Source: Compostimonas suwonensis (GTDB lineage Bacteria > Actinomycetota > Actinomycetes > Actinomycetales > Microbacteriaceae). Taken from it: a stretch of 64,000 nucleotides of DNA. Position numbers and translations under genes: made by a program. Shown piece by piece: positions 56,951 to 64,000 of this stretch (positions are counted from its first letter, which is position 1; each line of letters begins with the position of its first letter). The notes under the pieces are model-generated. The model worked only from the letters and a program-made list of their open reading frames with translations. It had not been told where the DNA came from and did no database searches. The DNA is taken from the NCBI RefSeq assembly GCF_002797855.1, contig NZ_PGFB01000001.1, forward strand, positions 806,001-870,000, read 5' to 3'.

Positions 56951-58243
56951 GTGCACACGTCATCCCCCCTGAAGCGTGCCGCGATCCGACCCGAGATACA
57001 GGCGCTTCGCGCTCTGGCGGTGACCCTCGTCCTGCTCAACCACAGCTGGCCCGTTCTGGCGCCGGGTGGTTTTCTCGGTGTCGACATCTTCTTCGTGATC
57101 TCGGGCTACCTGATCACCGGGATGCTCCTGCGCGAGCACCGGGACACCGGCAGGATCCGCATAGCCCGGTTCTACGGCCGCCGTGCGAGGCGCCTGCTGC
57201 CGGCCGCGTTCGTCGTGCTGCTCGCGTGCGTTGTGCTGACCTTCCTCGTCGTGCCGCGGCGCCAGTGGGACGAGTTCTTCGTCGAGATCGGCGCGAGCGC
57301 GTTGTATGCGCAGAACTGGGCCCAGGGGCTGGGACCGTGGACGACCAGCCCGGAGAACTACGACATCACACCCGTCATGCACTTCTGGTCGCTGTCGGTC
57401 GAGGAGCAGTTCTACCTGGTCTGGCCTCTGCTCATGGTGGCGGTCATCGTGCTCGCGGTGCGTTTCTGGCGCAATCGGGTGGGTCTCGCGCTGCTCGTCG
57501 TCATGGGCGCGCTGTCGATCGCCTCCTTCACGCACGCCGCCGTGCTCGTGGTGAGCGATGGCGATCTCGCCTACTTCAGCACCTTCACCCGAGCGTGGGA
57601 GTTCGGGATCGGCGCACTGCTCGCGGTCGCCGCGAGCCGGCGTGCCGCGGCATCCTCGGCCCTCGTCGTGACGCGGCGTGCGCTGCTGACGCGGCAGCTC
57701 GTCTTCTGGGGCGCGTGCGCCGTGATCGTGGCCTCGGTCTACCTCGTCGTCGACGATGTGCGCGTGGCCGGGTGGCCCGCCCTCGCGCCGACGGTGGCGA
57801 CCGCGGCGATCATCTGGGCCGCCGACTCGGGCGTGCCGCTCGGGGCCCGGTGGCTCGTGCACGCCGGGCCCGTGCAGTGGGTCGGGGATCAGTCGTATTC
57901 GCTGTACCTCTGGCATTGGCCCGTGCTGCTCTTCGTGCCCTTCATCACGGGTATTCCGAGCCCGAGCTGGCTGATGGCCATCCTCATGGCGCTCATCGTG
58001 CTGCTCGCCTGGGCGACCCGCCGCTACGTTGAGGACCCCCTCCGCTACGGTCGAGGCGTCGCGCGGGCGGCCGCTGTTCCAGCCACCTCGGTCGAACGTC
58101 GCAGGCAGCGCTGGGTGACGGTCGGGATGGGGGTCGTCGCGATCGCGATCGTCGGCTCCTCGGTCGCGGGAGCCTGGGTGAATCTCGACGAGCGAGCCGC
58201 CCGGTCGGAGTGCACGGGCGGCTCGGTCGTGCTTCGCGACTAG
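56951..58243 (+). CDS. Membrane acyltransferase (acyltransferase-3 family) without SGNH domain
   Basis: 430 residues. The N-terminus has the family signature (IQALRALAVTLVLLNHSW, GVDIFFVISGYLITG), RRARRLLPAAF and the HFWSLSVEEQFYLVWPL active-site loop; about eleven membrane helices. It transfers acyl groups to extracytoplasmic sugars, for example in peptidoglycan or polysaccharide O-acetylation (OatA-like). OatA-type proteins continue with an SGNH esterase domain of about 200 residues; this one stops 20 residues after the last helix (RSECTGGSVVLRD). GTG 56951 is preceded by TAACCT seven bases away and no ribosome-binding site, so the mRNA may be leaderless. Confidence 0.85.
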   Translation: MHTSSPLKRAAIRPEIQALRALAVTLVLLNHSWPVLAPGGFLGVDIFFVISGYLITGMLLREHRDTGRIRIARFYGRRARRLLPAAFVVLLACVVLTFLVVPRRQWDEFFVEIGASALYAQNWAQGLGPWTTSPENYDITPVMHFWSLSVEEQFYLVWPLLMVAVIVLAVRFWRNRVGLALLVVMGALSIASFTHAAVLVVSDGDLAYFSTFTRAWEFGIGALLAVAASRRAAASSALVVTRRALLTRQLVFWGACAVIVASVYLVVDDVRVAGWPALAPTVATAAIIWAADSGVPLGARWLVHAGPVQWVGDQSYSLYLWHWPVLLFVPFITGIPSPSWLMAILMALIVLLAWATRRYVEDPLRYGRGVARAAAVPATSVERRRQRWVTVGMGVVAIAIVGSSVAGAWVNLDERAARSECTGGSVVLRD

Positions 58244-58387
58244 GCGTGCTGGGCGCCGGTCGGCCTCCTTCTCACCGGGTCGTCACACGGTCAGCGGGGA
58301 ACGGGGGGCTTGTGCTCATCCCGCCGTGGTCAAAGAATGGGCTTGGCCGTCGCGTGACGGTGCTCAGTCAGTGTCAAGGAGGGCATC

Positions 58388-58600
58388 ATGGCAGGATTCG
58401 ACGACATCACGAAGAAGGCTCAAGAGTTCCTGAACGACGACAAGGTGAAAGACGCCTTGAACAGCGAGCAGGCCGAAGACATCAGCGACAAGGTGCTCGA
58501 CGGCGTCGCGGGTGTGGCCAACACGGTCACGGGCGGCAAGTTCGAAGAGCAGATCGAGGGCGCGCGTTCCGCCGCCGACGAGAAGATCGGCAACGAATAG
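58388..58600 (+). CDS. Rv0909-type small helical protein (putative antitoxin family)
   Basis: 70 residues: FDDITKKAQEFLNDDKVKDAL, DGVAGVANTVTGGKFEEQI. It belongs to the small acidic family named after Rv0909/MT0933, called antitoxins on weak evidence. No partner toxin gene adjoins it; topoisomerase IB follows 12 bp later. GGAGGG seven bases before ATG 58388. Confidence 0.75.
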   Translation: MAGFDDITKKAQEFLNDDKVKDALNSEQAEDISDKVLDGVAGVANTVTGGKFEEQIEGARSAADEKIGNE

Positions 58601-58612
58601 CAGCGGGCCAGG

Positions 58613-59584
58613 ATGCCGCGGCTACGGCGCAGTGACACATCGGGTCGCGGCTACCGGCGCGTCCGTTCCGGCCGGGGCTTCAGCTACAAGGACGATTCGG
58701 GCGGGACGCTGCGCGACCCGCAGCTGAGGCGCCGCTTCGAACAGCTCGCGATCCCGCCCGCATGGACCGACGTCTGGATCGCCCCCTACGAGAACGGGCA
58801 CATCCAGGCGACGGGTGTCGATGCGGCCGGTCGCCGGCAGTACATCTACCATCCGACGTGGCGGCAGCAGAAGGACCGCGTCAAGTACGACCGCGCCCTG
58901 AGCCTGGCCGAGTCTCTGCCCGTCGCACGACGGATGGTCACGGTGGATCTGCGCGGTGCCGAGCCGACGCGCGAGCGAGCGCTCGCCGCGGCCTTCCGCA
59001 TGCTCGACACCGGATCGCTGCGGGTCGGCAGCGAGCGCTACGCCGAAGACCACGGCAGCCACGGCCTCTCGACCCTGCTCTGCGAGCACGCGACCGTGCA
59101 CGGCGACACCGTCTCGCTCGCCTTCCCCGCCAAGAGCGGCCAGGAGTGGGACTCGCAGATCACGGATGCCGACCTCGCCTCCGTGGTGCGCGGGCTCAAG
59201 CGGCGCGGGCGCACCGCCCGGTTGCTCGCCTGGCGCGCAGACGACGGCACGTGGCATCCTCTCTCCGCCGCGGAGATCAACGACTACGTGCGGGAGCGCA
59301 CGGGCGGGGAGTTCACCGCCAAGGACTTCAGAACCCTGCACGGCACGGTCGCGGCCGCCGTGAGCCTGGCCCGTCACGGTCCGGAGCGCACGAAGACCGG
59401 CCGCAGCCGCGCCCTCGCACAGGCGATGCGCGACGCGGCCGCCGTACTCGGCAACACCCCCGCGATCGCGAAGAACAGCTACGTCGACCCCCGGCTCGTC
59501 GACCACTTCCGCGCCGGCGAGACGATCGACCCGGATCGTCTGGGCGCCGCCGAGAGCGAGTTGCGGGCGCTGCTCTACCGATGA
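58613..59584 (+). CDS. DNA topoisomerase IB (poxvirus/eukaryotic type)
   Basis: 323 residues. Active-site residues of the family are visible: KYDRAL, RVGSERYAEDHGSHGLSTL (first catalytic Arg), KDFRTLHGT (catalytic Arg and His) and the nucleophile Tyr290 in AKNSYVDPRL. It relaxes DNA by a 3'-phosphotyrosyl bond without ATP. ATG 58613 follows the Rv0909-type gene closely and may share its promoter. Confidence 0.92.
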   Translation: MPRLRRSDTSGRGYRRVRSGRGFSYKDDSGGTLRDPQLRRRFEQLAIPPAWTDVWIAPYENGHIQATGVDAAGRRQYIYHPTWRQQKDRVKYDRALSLAESLPVARRMVTVDLRGAEPTRERALAAAFRMLDTGSLRVGSERYAEDHGSHGLSTLLCEHATVHGDTVSLAFPAKSGQEWDSQITDADLASVVRGLKRRGRTARLLAWRADDGTWHPLSAAEINDYVRERTGGEFTAKDFRTLHGTVAAAVSLARHGPERTKTGRSRALAQAMRDAAAVLGNTPAIAKNSYVDPRLVDHFRAGETIDPDRLGAAESELRALLYR

Positions 59585-59598
59585 CGGACGTGCGTCCG
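59585..59598 (+). terminator. Short hairpin after topoisomerase IB
   Basis: CGGAC, loop GTGC, GTCCG, directly after the stop codon. Only five base pairs and no T-tract, so at most a weak terminator. Confidence 0.35.
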
Positions 59599-59680
59599 GA
59601 ATCTCCCTCAGGTAACGTGAACTGGAGGTTAACACGGCGAGTGCCTGTGCGGCCTCTCTGCGATACCGATTGGAAACACG

Positions 59681-60865
59681 CTGAATACCGTTCGTATCCC
59701 CTGGATCGATGCTGCTCGTGGGGTCGCAGTCGTCCTCGTCGTGATGATGCACTTCTGCATCTTCGTGGCCTATCCGGCGATGCCGGACGGCGCGGCGAAG
59801 GATTTCTGGACTCCGATCATCAGCGAACTGGCGCTCATCAGGATCCCTTTGCTGCTGGTCTTGTCGGGCATGCTCGTCTCCGGCTACGTGCGTGACGGGT
59901 GGCGTAATGCGAAGACTCGCAGCCGAGTGCGCTCGACCGCCTACATCTATCTGATCTGGGTGCTCGTGTACGCGGTGCTCTCGAAGATCTTCCCCGAGGG
60001 GATGCCGTATCAGATCATCGGTCTGCCCGACATGTTCAGCCAGCTCTACCAGCCCGACACCCCGCTCTGGTTCATTTTCGCGCTGACGCTCTACACAGCG
60101 GTGTTCGCGACGATGAGCAGGCTGTCTCCGGCTCTCGTGCTGACCGCGGTCGCCGCCTTCTCGCTGTGGTCTGCGACGATCCCCGGCGACCGCGGGGCCA
60201 ACTTCTGGTACCACATCCTCACCTACGGGATCTATTTCGGCATCGGCGTCTACGGGCGTTCCCTGCTCGCCTGGCTCGCCTCGCCATCCCGGTGGTGGGC
60301 GACGGGTGCGCTTCTGGTCGTGGGGGTGGTGCTTCGCAGCGCAGTGCTGGCGACGCCCATGCCGTGGGCGCTCGCCTCCGCGCTTCAGGAGGTGACGAGC
60401 ACCTTTCTCGTGCTCGGGGTGATCGGCGTGATCGTGGTGTGGTGCCAAGCCGGGTGGTTCACGCGGTCGGCGTCCCGTCTCGGCACCCGGACTCTTCCCA
60501 TCTACGTTCTGCATCTGCCGATGATCTGGCTGATCCTGGTCATCGATCGACGGCTGCCCCTCGCGAACCTGTCCGGAGCCTGGGCCTGGCCCATCGCCGG
60601 GACGATCGTGGTGATCGCAGGATGCCTGGTCGCCGAGTGGGCGATTCGTCGCGCACATCTGGGCTATCTCTTCGACCCGCCGAGCTGGGTCGGGCAGCCG
60701 CGTTGGGTGACCGTCAAAACGAGCAGAGCGGAGGAGGTCGCGCGCAGCGGCCCGCGCGTCGGCTCCGAGACTGTCGTCCTCCGGCACCGGATGATCGACC
60801 CCCGCGGTGCGGCGAAACGGGTGCACGCCTCGTGTTCGTCCGATGTCGGCGCACGCTCCGGGTAA
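59681..60865 (+). CDS. Membrane acyltransferase with non-canonical or displaced start
   Basis: About ten membrane helices of the acyltransferase-3 superfamily (PLWFIFALTLY, GIYFGIGVYGRSLLAW, TLPIYVLHLPMIWLIL), then an 80-residue charged tail. The first ordinary start is GTG 59741 (374 residues), but the family's conserved opening, R-x-P-W-I-D-A-A-R-G-V-A, is encoded in the same frame at 59693-59728, upstream of it. That frame is open from a TAA near 59630 and contains no ATG, GTG or TTG before 59741, only CTG 59681 and ATT 59669. I give CTG 59681 as the likely start (394 residues); a small 5' indel is the alternative. Probably modifies the glycan made by the following glycosyltransferases. 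Confidence 0.75.
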   Translation: MNTVRIPWIDAARGVAVVLVVMMHFCIFVAYPAMPDGAAKDFWTPIISELALIRIPLLLVLSGMLVSGYVRDGWRNAKTRSRVRSTAYIYLIWVLVYAVLSKIFPEGMPYQIIGLPDMFSQLYQPDTPLWFIFALTLYTAVFATMSRLSPALVLTAVAAFSLWSATIPGDRGANFWYHILTYGIYFGIGVYGRSLLAWLASPSRWWATGALLVVGVVLRSAVLATPMPWALASALQEVTSTFLVLGVIGVIVVWCQAGWFTRSASRLGTRTLPIYVLHLPMIWLILVIDRRLPLANLSGAWAWPIAGTIVVIAGCLVAEWAIRRAHLGYLFDPPSWVGQPRWVTVKTSRAEEVARSGPRVGSETVVLRHRMIDPRGAAKRVHASCSSDVGARSG

Positions 60866-60900
60866 TGTGAGGTGGATGGGGTGGATCCGGGAGTTGAATC

Positions 60901-61776
60901 GTGCGTGTTAGCGCGATCGTGCTCAACTGGAGAGACAGTATGCGCACGATCCGTTGTCTCACGTCCCTTCTGAGGAGCGAGGACATCGAGCACGTCTACG
61001 TGGTCGACAACGAGTCGACGGGTGAGCTCGACGCTCTTCTCCGCGACCTTCCTCTCGACGGGAGACGTTGGTCGCTGCGCCCTTTTTCCGAGAACAGGGG
61101 ATTCGCCGCCGGTGTGAACCCCGCGCTCCGTGAATCCCTGAGAGAAGGATTCGACGCCTGTCTCGTGATCAACAACGATGCCTCGATCGAGCCGCGAGCG
61201 GTCGCGCAGCTCGTCCGTGAGCTCTCCTCATCTGCGGAGCTCGCCCTCGTCGCCCCGCGGATCATCGGGTCGGACGGCATCCCGGAGTCGGCGGGCGGGT
61301 ACCTCAGGCCGGCGTGGGGGATGACCACTCACGCGGCACGCGACGGTGCCGAGCCCGATTTCGTCACGTGGGCCTGCGTGCTCGTGAAAGCGGACGCCCT
61401 GCGTCAGGTCGGGCTGCTGTCCGAGAAGTTCTTTATGTACTGGGAAGACGTCGACTACTCCGTCCGGCTGCGCGCAGCCGGACGCCTCTTCTCGGTGAGC
61501 GCGATCGCGTCGGCGACGCATGAGACCTCGAGCAATCGCCGGGTCTACCCGACGGCGATCAAGGCCTATCACACGTGGGCGGCGCTTGTCTTCGCGCGAA
61601 GCCAGGGCGGGCGCTGGCGGCTGGGCGGACTGGTGTGGATCGCGGTGAGCGCCCTCTCGAATCTCGTCCGGTTCCGTGGTGGAACTCTCAGAGGACTCTG
61701 GCTGGGAATCCGGCTGGCACGGGAGAGGGCGGATCCGGCATTCACCAGTCCCTTGCGGTCGTCGGCCTTCGAATGA
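60901..61776 (+). CDS. Glycosyltransferase family 2 (rhamnosyltransferase-like)
   Basis: 291 residues of GT-A fold. VSAIVLNWRDS and VYVVDNES form the nucleotide site, LVINNDAS carries the metal-binding Asp, and MYWEDVDYSVRLRAAG is the acceptor-side block typical of WbbL-like rhamnosyltransferases. GTG 60901 has GGGAG upstream. Cytosolic, acting on a lipid-linked glycan. Confidence 0.88.
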   Translation: MRVSAIVLNWRDSMRTIRCLTSLLRSEDIEHVYVVDNESTGELDALLRDLPLDGRRWSLRPFSENRGFAAGVNPALRESLREGFDACLVINNDASIEPRAVAQLVRELSSSAELALVAPRIIGSDGIPESAGGYLRPAWGMTTHAARDGAEPDFVTWACVLVKADALRQVGLLSEKFFMYWEDVDYSVRLRAAGRLFSVSAIASATHETSSNRRVYPTAIKAYHTWAALVFARSQGGRWRLGGLVWIAVSALSNLVRFRGGTLRGLWLGIRLARERADPAFTSPLRSSAFE

Positions 61777-61854
61777 CGATCTGAGGCGAGCGAATGTAGG
61801 CTTCTTGGGTCGTGGCGCGAGCCGCGGCCTTGACACGTGAATGGAGAGCGATTG

Positions 61855-63027
61855 ATGCCGGGCCTTCTCGTTCACGAATGGCTGTCCAGACGGGGCGGTT
61901 CGGAGAACGTGCTCGAAGAGCTGTCGCGGGTTTTCCCCGACGCCCCGATAACGGCGCTGTGGGATGACGCACCCGAGCGTTTCGCGGCAGGACGCGTCAC
62001 AGAGACCTGGTTCGCGCGCACCCCTCTGCGGCGTTCCAAAGCGCTCGCGCTCCCTCTTATGCCGACGACGTGGAGGCACCTCGGCCCGCGCGATGCCGAG
62101 TGGGTTCTGTGCAGCAGCCACCTCTTCGCGCACCACGCACGATTCTCCGGCTCGGCTCGCGATGTGCCGAAGCTCGTCTACGCGCACACCCCGGCTCGCT
62201 ACATCTGGACGCCGGAGCTGGACGCACGTGGTGACAGCCGCCTGGCACGCCGAGCCTCTCGGCCGCTCAGGGCTCTCGACAGGAAGCGCGCTCAGGAGGC
62301 CGTGTCCGTCGCGGTCAACAGCTCGTTCGTCGCCGCGCGAGTCGCCGAGAGCTGGGAGCGCGAGAGCATCGTGATCTACCCACCGGTCGATGTGGCGAGG
62401 TTCGCCGAGGACACCCGGACGCTTCTGACCCGGGGCGAGGAGGAGGTGCTGGCCGCCCTCCCGGCTGATTTCGTTCTCGGGGCCTCACGGTTCGTGCCGT
62501 ACAAACGACTCGACATCGCGATCGAGGCGGGAGCCGCCGCGGGTGTGCCGGTCGTCATCGCGGGGGAGGGGCCGGACGAAGCCCGTCTGCAAGCGCTGGC
62601 CGACGAGCATCCGGGGCTCGTGACTTTTGTGCACCACCCGTCGTCCGCGTTGCTGGGCCAGCTCTACCGCAAGGCCATCGCGCTCGTCTTCCCCGCCGTC
62701 GAGGACTTCGGAATCATGCCCGTCGAGGCGATGGCCGCGGGAACACCGGTGATCGCCAACGCGGTCGGCGGAGCGGCGGAATCGGTCATGGAGGGCGTCA
62801 CGGGCACGCTGCTCCGCTCGTTCGACAGAACGTCGCTGGAGGACGCCGTGGGGCTCGCTGCCGGACTCGACTCCGCGCGGTGCACTGCGCGGGCCTGGGA
62901 GTTCGACAGCGCTGTCTTCGACGCCCGGATCCGCGGCTGGGTGGGCGAGTACACGAGCTATGAGCCGCCGTCGGAATCCTCGGGCGTCGTCCCGGAGCCG
63001 TGCGTCGGCGGACGGGAGAACGAATGA
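61855..63027 (+). CDS. Glycosyltransferase, GT4/GT-B fold
   Basis: 390 residues. LLVHEWLSRRGGSENVLEEL at the N-terminus, LVYAHTPARYIWTPELD in the acceptor domain, VLGASRFVPYKRLDIAI at the domain joint and the E-x7-E block EDFGIMPVEAMAAGTPV for the sugar nucleotide. ATG 61855 has GGAGAG six bases upstream. Its stop overlaps the next start. Confidence 0.9.
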   Translation: MPGLLVHEWLSRRGGSENVLEELSRVFPDAPITALWDDAPERFAAGRVTETWFARTPLRRSKALALPLMPTTWRHLGPRDAEWVLCSSHLFAHHARFSGSARDVPKLVYAHTPARYIWTPELDARGDSRLARRASRPLRALDRKRAQEAVSVAVNSSFVAARVAESWERESIVIYPPVDVARFAEDTRTLLTRGEEEVLAALPADFVLGASRFVPYKRLDIAIEAGAAAGVPVVIAGEGPDEARLQALADEHPGLVTFVHHPSSALLGQLYRKAIALVFPAVEDFGIMPVEAMAAGTPVIANAVGGAAESVMEGVTGTLLRSFDRTSLEDAVGLAAGLDSARCTARAWEFDSAVFDARIRGWVGEYTSYEPPSESSGVVPEPCVGGRENE

Positions 63028-64000
63028 CCGATCTGGGCTCGCGTGTCGTCGTCGACGACCGATGGAGAGGCGAGCACGGAATCGGCCGGTTCGCGAGAGA
63101 GATTCTGGCTCGCCTCGACGGCCGGTGGCGCCCCCTCGGCGGAGACGGCTCGCCCACCAGGATCCTGGATGTCGTCGATCGCCATAGGATCGCTCTCGAT
63201 TCGCAGACGATCGTCTTCAGTCCGGGGTTCAACGCCGGGATAACGCGTGCTCGCCAGCTTCTGGTCGTTCACGATCTCATCCATCTGAGCGATCCTCACG
63301 AGCGATCCGTCGCGAAGACGCTCTACTACAACACGGTCGTGAAGCGGGCCATCCGCCGTTCTCGAGTGGTCATGACGGTGTCGGAGACCTCCGCCCGTGC
63401 TCTGTCGGACTGGCTCGACGACCCGGAGATCGAGATCGTCGTCGTCGGCAACGGCCGGTCGGCGCAGTTCACTCGGACCGGTGCTCGAGAGAGGTTCGCT
63501 CGACCCACTTTCCTCTACGTCGGCAATCTGAAGCCGCACAAGAACGTCGCCGTGCTGCTCGACGCGCTCGTGGCGAGGCCGGAGTACGGCGCCGTGATCG
63601 TGACGAGCGATCGTGACGAAGCCAGAGAGCTCGTGCGCGCCATGGGGCTGAGTTCGAGAGTGGAGATCCGCGGTGGTATAGGCGATGACGAGCTCGCGGA
63701 GCTGTATCGGGGCGCGACCGGGGTCGTGCAGCCCTCCTTGCTCGAGGGTTTCGGCCTGCCCGTCGTGGAGGCGATGAGCTGTGGGACGCGGGTCGCATAC
63801 TGGGCGGGTTGCGAGAGCGTGAGGGAGATCGTCGACGGCGTCGGGGTCGAGGTGGGCTCGCCCTCGGATCCCGCGGGATGGGCGGCAGCGCTCGACGCTC
63901 TCGTGTCGGCGGCCGAGGCGGGCCCGTTGTCGATGCCTGCCGAATGGGGAGCCCGATACGACTGGGACGAGGTCGCCCGCAAGATCACCCGGACGGTCGA
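63024..64000 (+). CDS. Glycosyltransferase, GT4/GT-B fold (cut by right edge)
   Basis: 325 codons to the end of the window with no stop. ATG 63024 overlaps the preceding TGA (ATGA). GEHGIGRFAREIL near the N-terminus, LLVVHDLIHL, FLYVGNLKPHKNVAVLLDAL and the E-x7-E block EGFGLPVVEAMSCGTRV are all present, so only a short C-terminal piece is missing. With the two genes before it, it marks the start of a polysaccharide biosynthesis locus. Confidence 0.9.
   Translation, partial: MTDLGSRVVVDDRWRGEHGIGRFAREILARLDGRWRPLGGDGSPTRILDVVDRHRIALDSQTIVFSPGFNAGITRARQLLVVHDLIHLSDPHERSVAKTLYYNTVVKRAIRRSRVVMTVSETSARALSDWLDDPEIEIVVVGNGRSAQFTRTGARERFARPTFLYVGNLKPHKNVAVLLDALVARPEYGAVIVTSDRDEARELVRAMGLSSRVEIRGGIGDDELAELYRGATGVVQPSLLEGFGLPVVEAMSCGTRVAYWAGCESVREIVDGVGVEVGSPSDPAGWAAALDALVSAAEAGPLSMPAEWGARYDWDEVARKITRTV

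Noticed and set aside
58388-58600. Toxin-antitoxin pair at the Rv0909-type gene
   Set aside because: No toxin gene adjoins; topoisomerase IB is not a plausible partner.

Overview
The window is chromosomal DNA of a high-GC Gram-positive bacterium. Ribosomal-protein and RNA-polymerase gene order, GTG/TTG starts, very long antisense open frames and the set of lineage-typical small families (DUF427, DUF1684, DUF6177, DUF6507, Rv0909-type) point to an actinobacterium, most likely of the family Microbacteriaceae. Genus cannot be fixed from the sequence alone. No tRNA, rRNA, CRISPR array, IS element or prophage was seen.

Layout. 1-12.4 kb: housekeeping and miscellaneous genes (Lhr helicase cut by the left edge, esterase, NUDIX-like protein, DEAD-box RNA helicase with an RG-rich tail, DivIVA-like coiled-coil protein, DUF1684, SRPBCC, EVE, 2-phosphosulfolactate phosphatase-like and DUF427 proteins). 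12.8-20.3 kb: a GntR/FCD regulator followed by a tight six-gene operon that encodes a complete hydroxyproline pathway (three-subunit D-hydroxyproline dehydrogenase, deaminase, epimerase, semialdehyde dehydrogenase) ending at 2-oxoglutarate. 20.3-27.7 kb: CGNR regulator, SprT-like protein, sugar dehydrogenase lipoprotein, spermidine-synthase-like protein and a two-component system. 28.2-35.6 kb: rpoB-rpoC with a clear promoter and terminator. 36-37.5 kb: two membrane proteins.

37.6-51.2 kb is the most interesting part: a divergent, reduced type VII secretion (ESX-like) locus. The minus-strand operon carries an FHA/RDD protein, a one-TM protein, EccD-like and EccC-like components and two MinD/ParA-like proteins that both lack the Walker-A lysines. 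The plus-strand operon carries small WXG100-like proteins, DUF6177/DUF6507 partners and an 832-residue polymorphic toxin whose C-terminus has the residue pattern of a RelA/SpoT nucleotide pyrophosphokinase, overlapped by a 77-codon putative immunity gene. I read this as a T7SS-delivered alarmone-synthetase toxin system.

51.3-56.8 kb: rpsL-rpsG-fusA-tuf with promoter, structured leaders and terminator. 56.9-64 kb: two membrane acyltransferases, an Rv0909-like small protein, topoisomerase IB and three glycosyltransferases, the start of a cell-surface glycan locus that runs off the right edge.

Two genome-scale signals cut across the genes. Five intergenic 80-93 bp elements share terminal inverted repeats around the core AAACGACGGA, and the octamer GGATGCCG (either strand) is strongly over-represented outside the highly expressed genes.
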